From the NCBI RefSeq assembly GCF_034190915.1, contig NW_026947503.1, forward strand, positions 24,882,532-24,946,531: DNA of 64,000 bases. The letters run 5' to 3'. The position numbers and the translations under genes were made by a program. Below the pieces are notes generated by a model that ran no database searches, was not told where the DNA came from, and worked only from the letters and a program-made list of their open reading frames with translations. This DNA comes from Cavia porcellus (taxonomy: Eukaryota > Chordata > Mammalia > Rodentia > Caviidae). Shown here piece after piece: positions 37,741 through 49,450 of this stretch (position 1 is its first letter; each line of letters starts with the position of its first letter).

Positions 37741-39987
37741 AACTTATATCAGACAAAGACCATTGCTAGTGCAGTGCCAGCCTAGCTTGAGAAGAGTGGT
37801 TCTCGCACACTCAGCCTGTCCTGACTTGAGGGTAGAAGCTATTTGCTGTGGAGCAGCCAGGTGACCCTCACCTGAGCCCCTCTGAATCAACAGTGAAATG
37901 GGAGACTAAGGTGTGGCTTTTTCACACCTGGCTAGGTCCTTCCCCTGCCATCCTTTCCCAGCTGTGGAGGAGTTACCCCTGGGGCTGACCTTTCTGCTGA
38001 GGCGTGGGATTTCCTTGCTAGGGAAAGATAGAACAGGTGGCTGGAACACTGGCAGCCACATTTTCAGGCTTCCAGCTTTCTGCTCTAATGACAAAGCAGT
38101 GTAGGCTGTTCCACTGAGAGAGCTTCTACCAGACTGGTAAATGCCTGCATGGCCACTAGTTTATTAAGGAAATGCTATTTCATAGGGTAACCCCAATTAG
38201 TGATGCTAATGAGCACTGTGAGGATTTATGTAATAATCTGCTGTGTACACTCGTCCATAAGAACCAACACAGATGAGAAGCGACAAGAAAAAAAAAAAAA
38301 GATTTCTTTTGGCATTTACTATTTGGGACAGCAGCACTTTAGGGGTCTAACCTTGACCGTGACCTGCTTTTTCTTTTTGACTTATCTTCTAGTTCTCCAT
38401 TATAGAAGTCTATGACAAATGCTTTAAGAATGTACTTTACTAGCAAGCACTCAGAGGCTTGTCGTTTTTGTGTTTCCAGTGTTAGCCACAGCAATTTCAG
38501 TTCTCATTCCTTCTGGAGGTGGTGGCTCTTATGAGACCGAGGTCTCATCACTGCTCCAGGGCCTGGTGGCACCTTGACCGTGTAACCCAGTAGTCTGGTA
38601 CCCATCCTGTCCTTCCCAGAGTGTCCCAAATGTAATACCTCCTCTACCACATCACTGGTGTAGGTGGGCATGATTTGGGTGATTCCTAAAAAACAATAAC
38701 CACAGAGTTACCTTTATTTTTGGCATCCAAACTTTATACAATGAAAATTTCATATGCACAAAAAAAATCTCTCACATTGCCTCCACATTTGGCCAGACCT
38801 AGCGACACTCCTAAGTCACTTTGCTCTTTTGCATTTTTACTTCTCGTTCTCACAGCAAGATCCTTTCCAAGGTTCCAGGGCCCCTTGCCAGAATCAACTT
38901 TCTGTCTCCCAAAGCCTGCCACATCTGCACCATTTTACACCCTTCCCTTCCCCTCCAAATGGTCTTTGTGTTCAACACGTGCAACAGCCTTAGGGACATT
39001 TACTTGTCCCCAAATCACTGGGTGGAAGGATCTATGAAGAAACGGCCCAGATGAGGAAGGAGGCTTGGTCAAAATTCCTAGACCAAGCAGTCAAAGATGT
39101 GTATCTGATGAATTTCAGCCAGGGTGGGAGCTGCAGGGCCAAATGAACCAAAATGAGGCGTGGCTCCTGTAACATTGTTAGTGGTCTCAGCTGCTCTCTG
39201 ATTGAGGGGTTTCGTACCCAACCAATCCATTGCCACTTCCCTGGGACAGAGTTAGCTTTTAAACATACAGTCTGCTTTCCAGATCTCCTCTAGGAAACAG
39301 GAAGTTCCCTTAACAGATCAACTATTTCAAATCTCTGCTGGGACCCAGGAAGAGTGGGAAGTTGCTTAACAGATCAACTATTTCACAGTTGTGGGTTTTG
39401 AGAAAATGGAGTAAAAAAAAATCCTCTATATTGATATTTAACTCTGCATTACATAATGTTCGTATGATACATTCTTTGCTGTGTGGTTATGGAACTTGGG
39501 TTGCGATAAACCGGCACCATGTTTCCAATAATTTCACTGTTTACCAAATCATGCTGGTGGTTTGACCAAGTGGACTGTCCTTTTCTTGTTCTAATGTCTG
39601 TGCTGCCGCCCTCTGGCTGCTCTGACTAATTACACATTTGATCTGCAAGCCAAACTCTCATCATTGATGAGAATGAGAGGTGACATTCAAGTCTCAGCCC
39701 CATCTACGGGCATCATTTTCCTATGTTCCCTATTTCATTCAAGTAGATGCCTCTCTGCAATAAGATTGACATCAGACATTACTTCAGTCCATCTTCAGCA
39801 AAGACGCCAGCGACTGGGTGGGTGGGGAGGACAATGGATAGATTAATATTATTCAACAAATAATCTATTTCTGAATAGCCTTTTACATCTGTGGGACTTA
39901 ACCACAGCTACTTAAATAATCCAGATTTTATCCTACTCTTGAATTTCAAGTTCCTACTTTTGATCTTAATCATGTGATAATTATCTG
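37741..39987. other. ALPK2 intron, mostly unassigned
   Basis: No exon is supported. A 20-bp block (ttaacagatcaactatttca) occurs at 39310 and again at 39366, a partial tandem duplication of period 56. The rest is not assigned. Confidence 0.5.
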
Positions 39988-39995
39988 AAAGCATC

Positions 39996-40066
39996 CAAGC
40001 CAGGGATATAGCCTGCCTGGCAAGTGCAAGATCCTGAGTTCAATTCCCAGTTTTAAAAAAAAAAAA
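39996..40066 (+). mobile_element. Internally deleted ID SINE with duplication
   Basis: 'cagggatatagcctgcctgg' lacks the usual 'gctcagcggcataagcg' part. It is flanked by aaagcatc at 39988-39995 and 40067-40074. Confidence 0.8.
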
Positions 40067-40264
40067 AAAGCATCTTTATTTTCCTTGGGTATTAAAATCT
40101 ATATATTTGTATTCTACCCTGTACTTAAAAAAATTTTATTCCACTCCTTTAAAAATTTTTCTCAGTTCTATTTCACTTTGAACATTACAGATTTGGCCTT
40201 AGAAATTTTAAGTAATGAAAAGGAGTTTTCTGTTAACTTGAGTTGTTAATTTTTCTACTGTTTA

Positions 40265-40375
40265 TGTTTAAGCAAATCATACCTCATCACACACTCACTT
40301 TCCTCGTTCATAAATTGGGGTATTGTCTCTGTCCCTGGAACTGTTGTTAAGAATTAAATGAGATGAAATGGGAAA
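40265..40375 (+). mobile_element. MIR relic next to an ALPK2 acceptor
   Basis: 'cctcgttcataaattggggt' and 'agaattaaatgagatgaaat' match the MIR 3' half. It ends about 40 bp before the Ig exon at 40414. Confidence 0.65.
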
Positions 40376-40413
40376 GTCTTTTGCCTACACTGACCCACAA
40401 ATCTCATTTCTAG

Positions 40414-40561
40414 CTCCAGTATTGCTGAAAAAGATCCAAGCGGAGATGTTCCCTGACCACTCTGGAAATGTAAAATTGAGTTGCCAGTTTGCAGAAATTC
40501 ATGAAGATTCTACTATCCGGTGGACAAAAGATTCCACGTTAATAGCCCAACTGCAAAGAAG
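40414..40561 (+). CDS. ALPK2: ALPK2 exon: first half of second Ig-like domain
   Basis: The acceptor is 'tttctag' before 40414 and the donor 'gtggga' is at 40562. The exon enters in phase 1, where G from the giant exon plus CT gives Ala, and leaves in phase 2. The product begins '[18 protein letters not shown]' and contains 'LSCQF', whose Cys is the B-strand cysteine of an Ig fold, and 'IRWTKD', whose Trp is the core tryptophan. This is the I-set-like domain that precedes the kinase domain in ALPK2. The sequence is near-identical to human ALPK2 from memory. Length is 148 nt. A MIR relic ends only about 40 bp upstream of the acceptor. Confidence 0.95.
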
Positions 40562-41463
40562 GTGGGATACTCGCTCCTGGTTGCTTTTTGCAATTGTTCA
40601 CTGTTTACAATTAGTGTAGTTGTAAAATAAAAGAATAAATTACAGAGAGTAAAAAGGCAAATTGAAGCAGATTCTCCACCCACAGTATTTGGGTAATGTA
40701 AGAATGGAATGAAGATATCTACACAGGGAATACCATGGAAGGTTCTTTCCTTGGTTCTGCCACCGAGTTCTGTGTTCTTAAGAAGTCACAGAACCATTCA
40801 TTAGAGTTTTAAAATGAGGAAACACATCATATAATGTTCTAGCCTGAGGGTCTGTGACTCCTAGGTTAAAGAACTATCTTCTGGAAGTCTATGTATTTTC
40901 TTAGGTATGTTTACTGTTTGATGAATTCCCATTAATGTGACAAAGGTCAAATAAAGCTAATCAAGGGACCTGAAAGAAAAAACAATCCATGAAGTTACAG
41001 AGAAGTAACAGCTGCTGAGGATGACAGCAGCCCTCTTTAAGATGGGAAGACTTGGTATTTCTGGGTCCCAAGAGAGGAGAGAGAAGAGAGGGGTAAGAAT
41101 GAAAATCACTGCCAAGAAGACCTTGTGTGGGGTGACTCTAGCTTATGGCTCCTTAAAATACCTTCTTGCTTTATCTGATACATTCTGGAAACAAATCAAC
41201 AGGTTCAGTGGGAACCAGCATAATTCATGCAACCCAGAGAAGCGTAGCTCTGCAAAACAAGGTGTCCCACCCAAGTAGACTGAAAGAGTGAGAAAATCTG
41301 AGTTTCCTACTAATTAAATTAAACAATGTCTGCTTGAAATGTAGTTCTGGACATTTTCCTCCAAATACAGCCTTGGAAGACTTGAGCTGTAGTTTCATTT
41401 CTATTAACCTCACTCCAGAAAATCCAATTGGATTGCAATTGATATAATTACTGCTTGACTTAT
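40562..41463. other. ALPK2 intron, unassigned
   Basis: Nothing recognised. The open frame at 41021-41278 has no known similarity. Confidence 0.5.
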
Positions 41464-41475
41464 AATGTCACCCTT

Positions 41476-41576
41476 GGGGCTGGGGATTTAGCTCAGCGGC
41501 ATAAGCACCTGCCTTGCAAGCAGGCGGTCGTGAGTTTGATCCCTGGTACCAATAAAAATGAAAAAAAGACAAAAAA
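41476..41576 (+). mobile_element. ID SINE with 12-bp duplication
   Basis: A near-consensus ID ('ggggctggggatttagctca', 'tgatccctggtacc'). It is flanked by perfect aatgtcaccctt at 41464-41475 and 41577-41588, so recent. Confidence 0.95.
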
Positions 41577-42092
41577 AATGTCACCCTTACTCTGCCTGTC
41601 TTATGTATGGTTTATAAAGAATTAAAGTGGAAAAGAAGTAGTTTGGTTTTTAAATCAAGGAGCTTCCCAGAACTTTGTCAAAAAGTACTAATTATTCATT
41701 TTAATTATTTTCTGAAGTTGTCAGCCAAGAACAATTAACCAGAGTTTTCAGTGTTTTTCTCTAAGCTTAGAACTGGTATTTAAATTTTCCAGATTTTTTT
41801 TCTGTTTGAGGCATAGTTATAAGAACCTAACCTCTTGCTAGGGAGAGCATGTCACTAGTAAGGTTGAAAAGTCTTTAAATTCTCTGTGATGTTCGTTTCA
41901 TTTCTCATTGACAATAGCTTAGTTGAACCTATTTGCTTTCTCCACACTTACACTCAAAAATATTTTGGAGTCATAAATCTTTTGTGTATTGAAAGATCAT
42001 TTACATTCTTCCAAATATTGGATAATTTCTCTCAGCTCTACTTCTGGCAGAGTGTTTCTTTTTACATGCTCCTCCATGAAATATTTCACCAC

Positions 42093-42450
42093 TTGTGTTA
42101 GTTTTCTACCACTGTAATGAAATACCCGAGACAATTAATGTGTGAACAGGAATGGTTTGTTTGGTTCACAGTTTTGGAGAGCCCAGTCCAAAATCATGTA
42201 CTTTGGGCCTCTGGTTGGGATGCTGGAAGACAATGATGGAGAGCATGTGGTCAAGCACGCTGCTTACCTCATGGCTCGGAAACAGAAGAAAGGGCTGTAG
42301 TCCCTTGATGCCCTTTGGAGAACACCTCCAGTGACCTAAGGACCTCCCTGCATCCCTCTTCTCCTAAGGTCTACAGCACCTTCGAAATGCACCACTCTGG
42401 GGACCTTTTGGGGACAGTCAACATCCAAACAATAACCCTCATCAAAGTAT
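42093..42450 (-). mobile_element. MaLR-like LTR, reverse strand
   Basis: 'tgttagttttctaccactgt', 'aatgaaatacccgagacaat' and 'ctcatggctcggaaacagaa' match an antisense THE1/MST/MLT-type LTR, ending '...catccaaacaataacc'. Confidence 0.7.
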
Positions 42451-43914
42451 AATTTTCAAAGATATGAAATCTTTCAGGTGTAAGATGAGCATGCAGCAAA
42501 GTTCTTGCCCTCATCAGATAACGTAAGATGGTGAAGCTGTTCAAATGAGATATTTGAGAAACAGAAATCTATATGGTCAATCAAGCAAAGGAACACAGAA
42601 ACAAATTTTTAAATAGCTATAAAAACTGGTCAATGTTAGACAGATCATAAATCTTGGTTAAGTTATCTTTTCTATTGCACAGAAACCTACAAGTTAACTC
42701 ATCACTGAGGATTGGCTGGAGAGGTTCTGTGTAAATGGTGAATAGCAAAGTCAAGCACAAGAGCATTCTCCTATAACTAACCAATGACAAACTGGCTAAA
42801 TGGTGACCTTCAAGGGACATGCGACCACTCTCATTCTCTTTGTTAAAGTTTTGGATACTTCACAAGCGAGTTTGGAAGTTCATTGTCAGAAAATTTTCCT
42901 GTGGCCCAGGGCACTGACGGGACTGAGAAGAAGGCAGAGGCTTGTTCTTCCTGCCTGGGTCGCAGTTACTTGTCCTGGCTCCATGGAAATCTCTGTCTGG
43001 TCCCATCCAGTGCTTCTGGTTGCCTCTCTTCACTCAGGAGAGAGTGGCACTTCTAAGTGTCCTGGGCTTCAAAAAGAGTCCACATGGAGTGAGCTGGCTG
43101 GCCACTGAACAAGGTCTTGGAGCACAGGTCACATCATTTTTGCTGGACACTGAGCAAATGATAGGCTGGCTGTCGATGAAGGCAGGATCTCACTGGGTAG
43201 TCTAAGGAGGACTTCTCAGCCCAGGCTGGATGGTATGTGGTGGGTGCTAGCAAGCACCCCTGGCTCCTTGGGACTGGTGATGGGTGCTGGGCTTTCTCAG
43301 AGCAGTCTCCATTCAGGTTGCAGCCCTCTTCCTCTAGCAGAGCTCAGACTTTTGATTGCATTCTAGGCACCGGCTTCTTTTGTATTTTTCTCCACAGCTG
43401 ATTACTACTCCTGCTAAGCCCTGCATTTAGCCATATTTCTCCTTAATAAAAAAGTATACATTCCTTGTGGAGTAACTTGATATGAAACTTAGCTTTCTGG
43501 TCTGAAAGGTAAAAGTTACTTTTCACTTCCATTGTCATTTTCTGTTTATCTGTGGCCTCCCAGACTAGATGCCCCTTAATGGCAAGGACTGTTGTCACTC
43601 TGCCACCCATCATTAAATCCTCCAGTACTGAACACAGAGAAGTCCTCTTTGGGACATAGAGAGGTGATTTTCTTTCATGGTGAAAGCCCAGCAATGTTTT
43701 TGCTCCCATACTAATGATTCACGATCAATCACAAGATGAAGTCTTTTTCTAAATCGTCACCTATCTGATGTCCATTACTCCTCAAGACACACCTAACAGG
43801 TGAACCTGCTCTTCCCAGTGCCACTCAGCCAAGAGCAGCCTTGCGAATGGAATCCAGGGCCTTTCACTCTTCAGGCATAGCTCCCAGAAGAAAACCTTGG
43901 GTGGAAGACAGGGT
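42451..43914. other. ALPK2 intron, unassigned
   Basis: No gene or repeat is recognised. The open frames of about 90-100 codons at 42800-43709 have no known similarity. Confidence 0.5.
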
Positions 43915-44290
43915 ACTATGGTTTAGACATCAAAAGCCCCACAAAATTCTCATATAACTGTAAGGTGATCATGAGGGTGCCATTAATCATTAGTGGATTT
44001 GTCTGTTGAGTTTGAAGCTTACTCTGTTGTTTTAAGGCGGGACTCCGCCAAAGAGGTAAGTTGACAAGGGGTAACCCAGAAGGATGGATCTTGTTCCTCC
44101 TCCTCCTCTGTCTTTCTTTGGTTGCTGGCTGCTGTGGGAAGAGCAGTTATCCTCTCCCAGGCTCTTCTGTCATGCTGTTTCTGCCCTGAGGCCAGCTAAT
44201 TTTGAACTGAAGCCACAAAAACTGTGAGCCAAATAAACTCCTCCTTTAAGAAGTGAGTGTTGGTTATTTTTCCAAGTATGGGAAAGCAAC
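43915..44290 (+). mobile_element. MaLR-like LTR
   Basis: 'ctatggtttagacatcaaaa' start and 'actgtgagccaaataaactc' followed by 'gttatttttccaagtatggg' near the end match a MaLR LTR layout. Confidence 0.65.
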
Positions 44291-44800
44291 TAACAAGACA
44301 GGGAAAGGAAATGGTTTTCATGGTTCTACAGCAAGTATCAGAGAATTACCAGGCAGCAAGGAAGATGCTCTGGGGACCATCCTTTCAGTTCACCTCCAGC
44401 TTTCTATGGGCATTTTGAGCATCCATTTGAATGCCAAGAAAGATTGTACTTGTCTGTGGAGCCCTGGACGACATCCCACAATCCTCTCTTACCAATTCAG
44501 AGTTTTACTGCCCTACCAGCCAGTCTTCCACTTGAACAGGACTCTTTTACATACAGTCATAACCATATATTCTGGATATGTTTAGGGGCCTCATCAGTAG
44601 AGGGACTATTAGTGGACCTTGTTCAAAGCCATAGTTATATTCCAGAAGACACATGGATAAATCAGAGACTTGAGATCTATTGAAAACCCAATCAATAATG
44701 GACACTTTTGTTAAACTTACAACTGAGACAAATTGAAGATACTCTAATTGGATTTTTGTTACTCAACTACGAAACAAATCCAGATTAAAATGTACACTGA

Positions 44801-44806
<6 letters not shown>

Positions 44807-44850
<44 letters not shown>
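44807..44850 (+). repeat. (AC)n microsatellite
   Basis: About 22 uninterrupted ac units. Confidence 0.97.
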
Positions 44851-44853
<3 letters not shown>

Positions 44854-45094
44854 AACAGAGAAAGAGACAGAGAATCTTAGTGAGTGTTTAACAAAATTCA
44901 TTATATAGAACAAAATTAGAACATGCTTGAATATCATTTTTTTGCAAAAATTTTTGTTTGAAACTTTGGAATAAATATTGTGGCTACAATCACCATTCAA
45001 ATTATTCCAGATTTTAGGGCAGGAATCATAGATTTCTTAGGGAGGTAGCTTGTGACATCAATATCATTTACTTAAATGTTTCACTTTTCATTTC

Positions 45095-45265
45095 CTTGTC
45101 TCTGAACTGAGGATAGTAATTGTACTTCTCGAATTAGGTTTTCTAAGGATGACACAAATTAGACCCATTAGTGATATAGCAGAATTCCTGGTATACACCA
45201 AGTGCTCAGTACACATTAGCTTCATCGCCCCTATTAGCCATCATTACCACCACCACGAGTTCTTA
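45095..45265 (+). mobile_element. MIR relic
   Basis: 'ctgaactgaggatagtaatt' and 'accaagtgctcagtacacat' in MIR order. Confidence 0.7.
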
Positions 45266-45782
45266 TATTTGTAGTACAGTGTCTGAGACCTAGGAATACT
45301 CGGTGGGTGGGTGGTGTGCACTAAGGGGGTGTACTATCCAAAAGGGTCCTTAGGAAAGCAAAGCGTGCTTTTGCTGTAAGCATTCTCATTGTGTCTGTGT
45401 TTGGATTTGGGTTGGAGTTACCAGATTTCTTTCAAGCATAGGAAGCCTCAATTGGGAACATAACTAAGGTGAATTCTGAGCAGATATGTTGCTCCAACAT
45501 TTACAATTCCCACCTTTGGCTATACTGATGGCATTTAAACTCTCAAAACTTTCTGTGTATTCATATCAGATGTTGGAATGAGCACATTAAACAAAATTCT
45601 AACAATCCTTCCCAACAAATGAACACGCGACTTACTTGAGCAGCATCTTGTTCTCTTGTCTTTATGCAGCCCATTGGCTGAAAACACAAAGGCAAGAAAA
45701 CAGCTTGTTTTTCCTTCAGGGTATTAGGAAAATGAAACGTTAGAATGACAAAGCATGTGAATATTGATGTCCCCTATTACAG

Positions 45783-45910
45783 CGCAGGGGACAATTCTGC
45801 TGTGTCTTTGGCCATCGTTCAAGCCAGTCAGAAGGACCAGGGTCTCTATAACTGCTGCATCAAGAACAGTTTTGGCAAAGTGACTGCTGAGTTTAACCTG
45901 ACAGCTGAAG
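45783..45910 (+). CDS. ALPK2: ALPK2 exon: second half of Ig-like domain
   Basis: The acceptor 'ttacag' ends at 45782 and the donor 'gtaaac' starts at 45911. AG from the previous exon plus C gives Ser, so the reading continues '[14 protein letters not shown]'. The exon carries 'DQGLYNCC', the Asp-x-Gly-x-Tyr-x-Cys signature of Ig strand F, which pairs with the Cys in the previous exon, and ends '[10 protein letters not shown]' (strand G). Length is 128 nt, leaving phase 1. A second possible acceptor a few bases downstream (after 'gcag') would break the phase, so the first one was chosen. Only a 98-bp intron separates it from the next, very small exon. Confidence 0.95.
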
Positions 45911-46008
45911 GTAAACCTCAGCTTTTGGGTTTCAGGTGAAAAGCCCTGGCCCTCCCAGGTCAGACGGACAGCTGTACTGATGCCAGTATCTTCTTTGTCT
46001 TCTTCTAG

Positions 46009-46044
46009 TTCTCAAACAGCTCTCCAGCCATCCGGATATTAAAG
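46009..46044 (+). CDS. ALPK2: ALPK2 36-nt microexon (Ig-kinase linker)
   Basis: Twelve codons lie between 'ttcttctag' (AG at 46007-46008) and donor 'gtaagc' at 46045. With the phase-1 G carried over from the previous exon it reads 'VLKQLSSHPDIK' and passes a single G on to the kinase exon. This linker joins the Ig-like domain to the alpha-kinase domain. The matching human stretch, as I recall it, is 'VLKQLSSRQDTK', so the exon is conserved in length and mostly in sequence. It is symmetrical (phase 1 to phase 1), so skipping it would keep the frame. It is too short for ordinary ORF calling. Confidence 0.93.
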
Positions 46045-46755
46045 GTAAGCAGTTGCGAGCTGGCCTGTCAGTGGAGATGGCTTCTCGCAGAGTTGTGCAT
46101 TGGGTTCTTATTCTGTTCTCTGGACTCTTCTAGCCAACTAGGGAAGGGTTCGGGAGTGACTGGATTTGAGTGACAACTCAGGAGCCACTTCCATGGGGTT
46201 GGAGGGCCACCCTCCCTGTTATCATTTCCATAGGCTGCAAATGCCCAGAAGTATTTATGAAAGCGCTTGGATTGCAGTGGTGCAGTTGTTGGGAACATGT
46301 GGAGGGGAGTTTGGATTTGACTCTTCCCTTAAATTTCAGACTTTCATTCAACTCAGCTGCTTGAGATTTTTCCAGCTTCTGACACTTAAAAAGCATGTTT
46401 TGTTTCTTCAATTCCTTTTCTCACCTGAGCAGAGAGACCCAAGTGTCTTGAGTATATTAACCCCATTTGCTTGCATTTTAATGAAATGAAAGATGGGTCT
46501 TTGTGCTTTCTTTTGGCACATCTGGTGTCACAATGGCCTAACAGCTGCTGCTCCTGAACACTGGTCCCACCCCTCGGCCGTCCACTGAGTTTCCCACAGC
46601 TTGGAGAATCCATGCTGGCTATATATTTCCTCTTAGGGGAGATTATCACCCATGTGCTCCCTCTCATTCATACTCACCCCTGCTGGATGTGCTCCCTAGG
46701 GAGCAGTGAGGCCTGGTTATGTAGAGTTTTCTAGTTCCTATGGAATAACATACTT
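46045..46755. other. ALPK2 intron after the microexon, unassigned
   Basis: No gene or clear repeat. Several overlapping open frames on both strands show no similarity and are treated as chance. Confidence 0.5.
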
Positions 46756-46771
46756 TGCATGACTAATTTTA

Positions 46772-46881
46772 TTTTATTTTATTTTTTTGTCTTTTTCATT
46801 TTTATCGGTACCAGGGATCGAACTCACGACTGCCTGCTTGCAAGGCAGGCACTTATGCCGCTGAGCTAAATCCCCAGCCCC
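46772..46881 (-). mobile_element. ID SINE, reverse strand, with 16-bp duplication
   Basis: Near-consensus reverse ID ('cggtaccagggatcgaactc' to 'gctaaatccccagcccc'). It is flanked by tgcatgactaatttta at 46756-46771 and 46882-46897, perfect. Confidence 0.95.
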
Positions 46882-47249
46882 TGCATGACTAATTTTAAAC
46901 TATCAACCTGATCATAGGTTGTGGAGGTGGGAGAAAAAATGCCTACAATTGGCTCTCAGAGACACAGTAAGCAAGAGTAAGCCAGCTCCAAACATCACTG
47001 CTGGCCTGTCTCACACCATGCTACCATGACACTTAGCATAGCCTAGGACCTGTGGTTAGTTTTGGGGACACATGGATGCCATTTTGATGGTTAAATTAGG
47101 TTACTGTCTTAACGATGTATTGCATGTTCTGATTTTCAAAGCAAACAAAACTCCTGAAATCCCTGTGTAAACAGGACAATAGAAAGAATCACAATGCACT
47201 AATATCTAGTACATGAAAAGGAAGAAACTGGGATTACAACTTGGAAATG

Positions 47250-47335
47250 GTCTAGCAAGGGTTGGGAGTATAGCTTCATGGTAGAGTACTTGCTTGGTGT
47301 GTCCAAGGCCCTGGGTTCCATTCCCACATGAGGGA
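47250..47335 (+). mobile_element. ID-like SINE remnant
   Basis: 'ttgggagtatagcttcatgg' and 'ggccctgggttccattccca' form an older ID-like body. Its tail leads into a (gggaa)n array. Confidence 0.7.
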
Positions 47336-47415
47336 AGGGAAGAGGAGGGAATGGAAGGGTTAGGGTTCAAGGGAAGGGAAGGGAAGGGAAGGGAAGGGAA
47401 GGGAAGGGAAGGGTC
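47330..47415 (+). repeat. (GGGAA)n microsatellite
   Basis: An irregular start, then about nine ggg-aa units, next to an ID-like SINE. Confidence 0.92.
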
Positions 47416-47419
47416 GGGT

Positions 47420-48915
47420 CCAGCAAATATTATGGTATTTATTTCAATAAATTTATAGGCAGGCTAAGGTTTTCACAGATGTGTTCAAGTGCTAAATGCC
47501 TGCCTTCAGTATGTACTATACTTGTGGGGGTATAATTTAAACTCTTTACCCCATTTCTGCTCCATATCCTCTAAAGTCAAGTGCAAGAATCCTATTCTGT
47601 CTTCAGGAAACAATTTTCAGAACTTTTCTGTTTCATCAGGCTCTTAGCATCAATTGGAAGCCTCATCTCAGATACTTGGTGTGACTTTGTTAGTTTAGGT
47701 TCGCCTAAACTCTGTCATCTCTCAAGGTTTACACCAGTCAAGAATGAGATCCCATTGGGCCCCGTGACTTCCACCATAGCATTTGGGTTTGAGCCTGGAG
47801 ACATTACTTTTATCCAGCTTGCACCCCTGTGACTTCAGATCCCAGTTTCACTGACTTACTAGGCTGAGGAGGCCACACCTGGTCCTTTAGATGAAGAAGC
47901 CGAAATTTACTTTTAATCACCCTTTTTATATGAAAGAATCTTTCACTAAACATTCTATTCCTTTAATTCTCTGTAGGAGTAATGAATCACATTTTACAAG
48001 CAGTCTCTAATTTAAAAACTAATAAAACCAAGCTGGTGAGAAAGCCTGAAATAAATGATGGGCCAAATAAAACACAAAGTAGCCCAACATAATGATGTTA
48101 TTAAATGTTATGAGTGTGTTCACAGATTGGGTTTTCCCCATCTCACTGGCAGTGAGGACTGTGGGTGGCCACATGAGTTCTCTTTGTGCTAAAGACTTGG
48201 ATTCTGCTATATACAGGTGTAGCAAAGAACCTAGATGAATGTTTTGCTCTCCCAATACTCACTGGCATAGGTGTGCTTGGTTGGTTTTGATGAGTCTGTC
48301 CTGGTTCTCTCTAGGACCTGCTAGACCTCAGGCAGCCAGGAGACGGGTCCTAGCTGCACTGTACTCTACAAAGCTCCCAAAAAAGTTCCGCCTCCTTCCC
48401 CACCCGAGACTTACCCTGCCACTTTCCTGTTTTTCCTGAAACTCCCTCTCATGCTCCATGTTCCTGTTACCTGAATCATTCTTCCCAGAGAAGACACTGA
48501 TCTAAATACTGAATTCTTATTGTCACTGCTTACTTTCAGTGAGCTCTATGGCTGTAACTAAGATGATTCGCTCATTAATGGTGACATTTCAGGCCTGGCT
48601 ACCAAAGACATCTGTGGACAGCAGGTTCTCTCAGACATTCTGCAAAGTTGCAAGACTGTACATACCTCCTCTGCACAAGGAGGTGACTTCAAACTAAAAG
48701 TCCGGCTCTTTTCTCGCAGAACTTTTCAGAGACAGCGAACAAAACTAGGACTTTTTTTTTCATGGTTTTGTCCTTTGTTAAGTAGACTTTTCTGTTGGTA
48801 CTTGTACACAGGATTGCTAATTGTATCGCATGTAACACTGTACATGTTTTCCCTGCCTATTTCTAAGCATATGATCTCAAACAACTTTTGCCTTTAATGG
48901 ACTACACTTGATTGT
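47420..48915. other. ALPK2 intron, unassigned
   Basis: No exon, gene or clear repeat is supported. Confidence 0.5.
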
Positions 48916-49450
48916 GTGTACATGGGGTGCTGGGGATCAAACCCAAAGCGTGGCATAGACGAAGCGAGCTCACTGCCTCATCTGCTTCTTCAGTCCTTTC
49001 AGTGATGCGTTTGTGGTGGCACATCCGCGTCCCCCAGACTTTTGCTAGCCTCTGTAACAGTGTTTGAAGCATCTTTCTCAGTACCCTCTTCCTTTTGGTA
49101 GCTTCTAGTTCTTCACTTAGTTTTTCTGTGTGAAAGTTCTACATCAACTTCTTGTTTCTTTCTGATAATAACCAAGCCTAGGCATCAGCTAATATTCTAA
49201 AATTAGGACCAATCTCCTTAGCTAATTACCATAGGCTACTCCTTTTTTTGAATGGGAGTTCAACTCATGGTCTTTATGCTAGGCTACATTTCTAGTCTCT
49301 TAAAAAAATTTTTTTTTTAAAAATTTTGTACCAGGACTTTGTTAAATCACTAAGTTGCGCAGGCTCAGCGCAAACTTGCCTTTCTCTTTCTCCTGCCTTG
49401 GCCCCCAGAGTGTGGGGTAATATGCATGCTCCAGCATGTCTGGCTACTCT
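48916..49450 (-). mobile_element. Decayed ID and B1+ID SINEs, reverse strand
   Basis: 'gtgctggggatcaaacccaa' (about 48928) is a reverse ID remnant. 'gggagttcaactcatggtct' (about 49253) then 'actaagttgcgcaggctcag' to 'gctccagcatgtctggc' (49350-49445) is a decayed composite. Confidence 0.55.

Noticed and set aside
47355..47375. Telomere-like 'ttagggtt' in the (gggaa)n array
   Set aside because: Only one unit; chance variation within a simple repeat.
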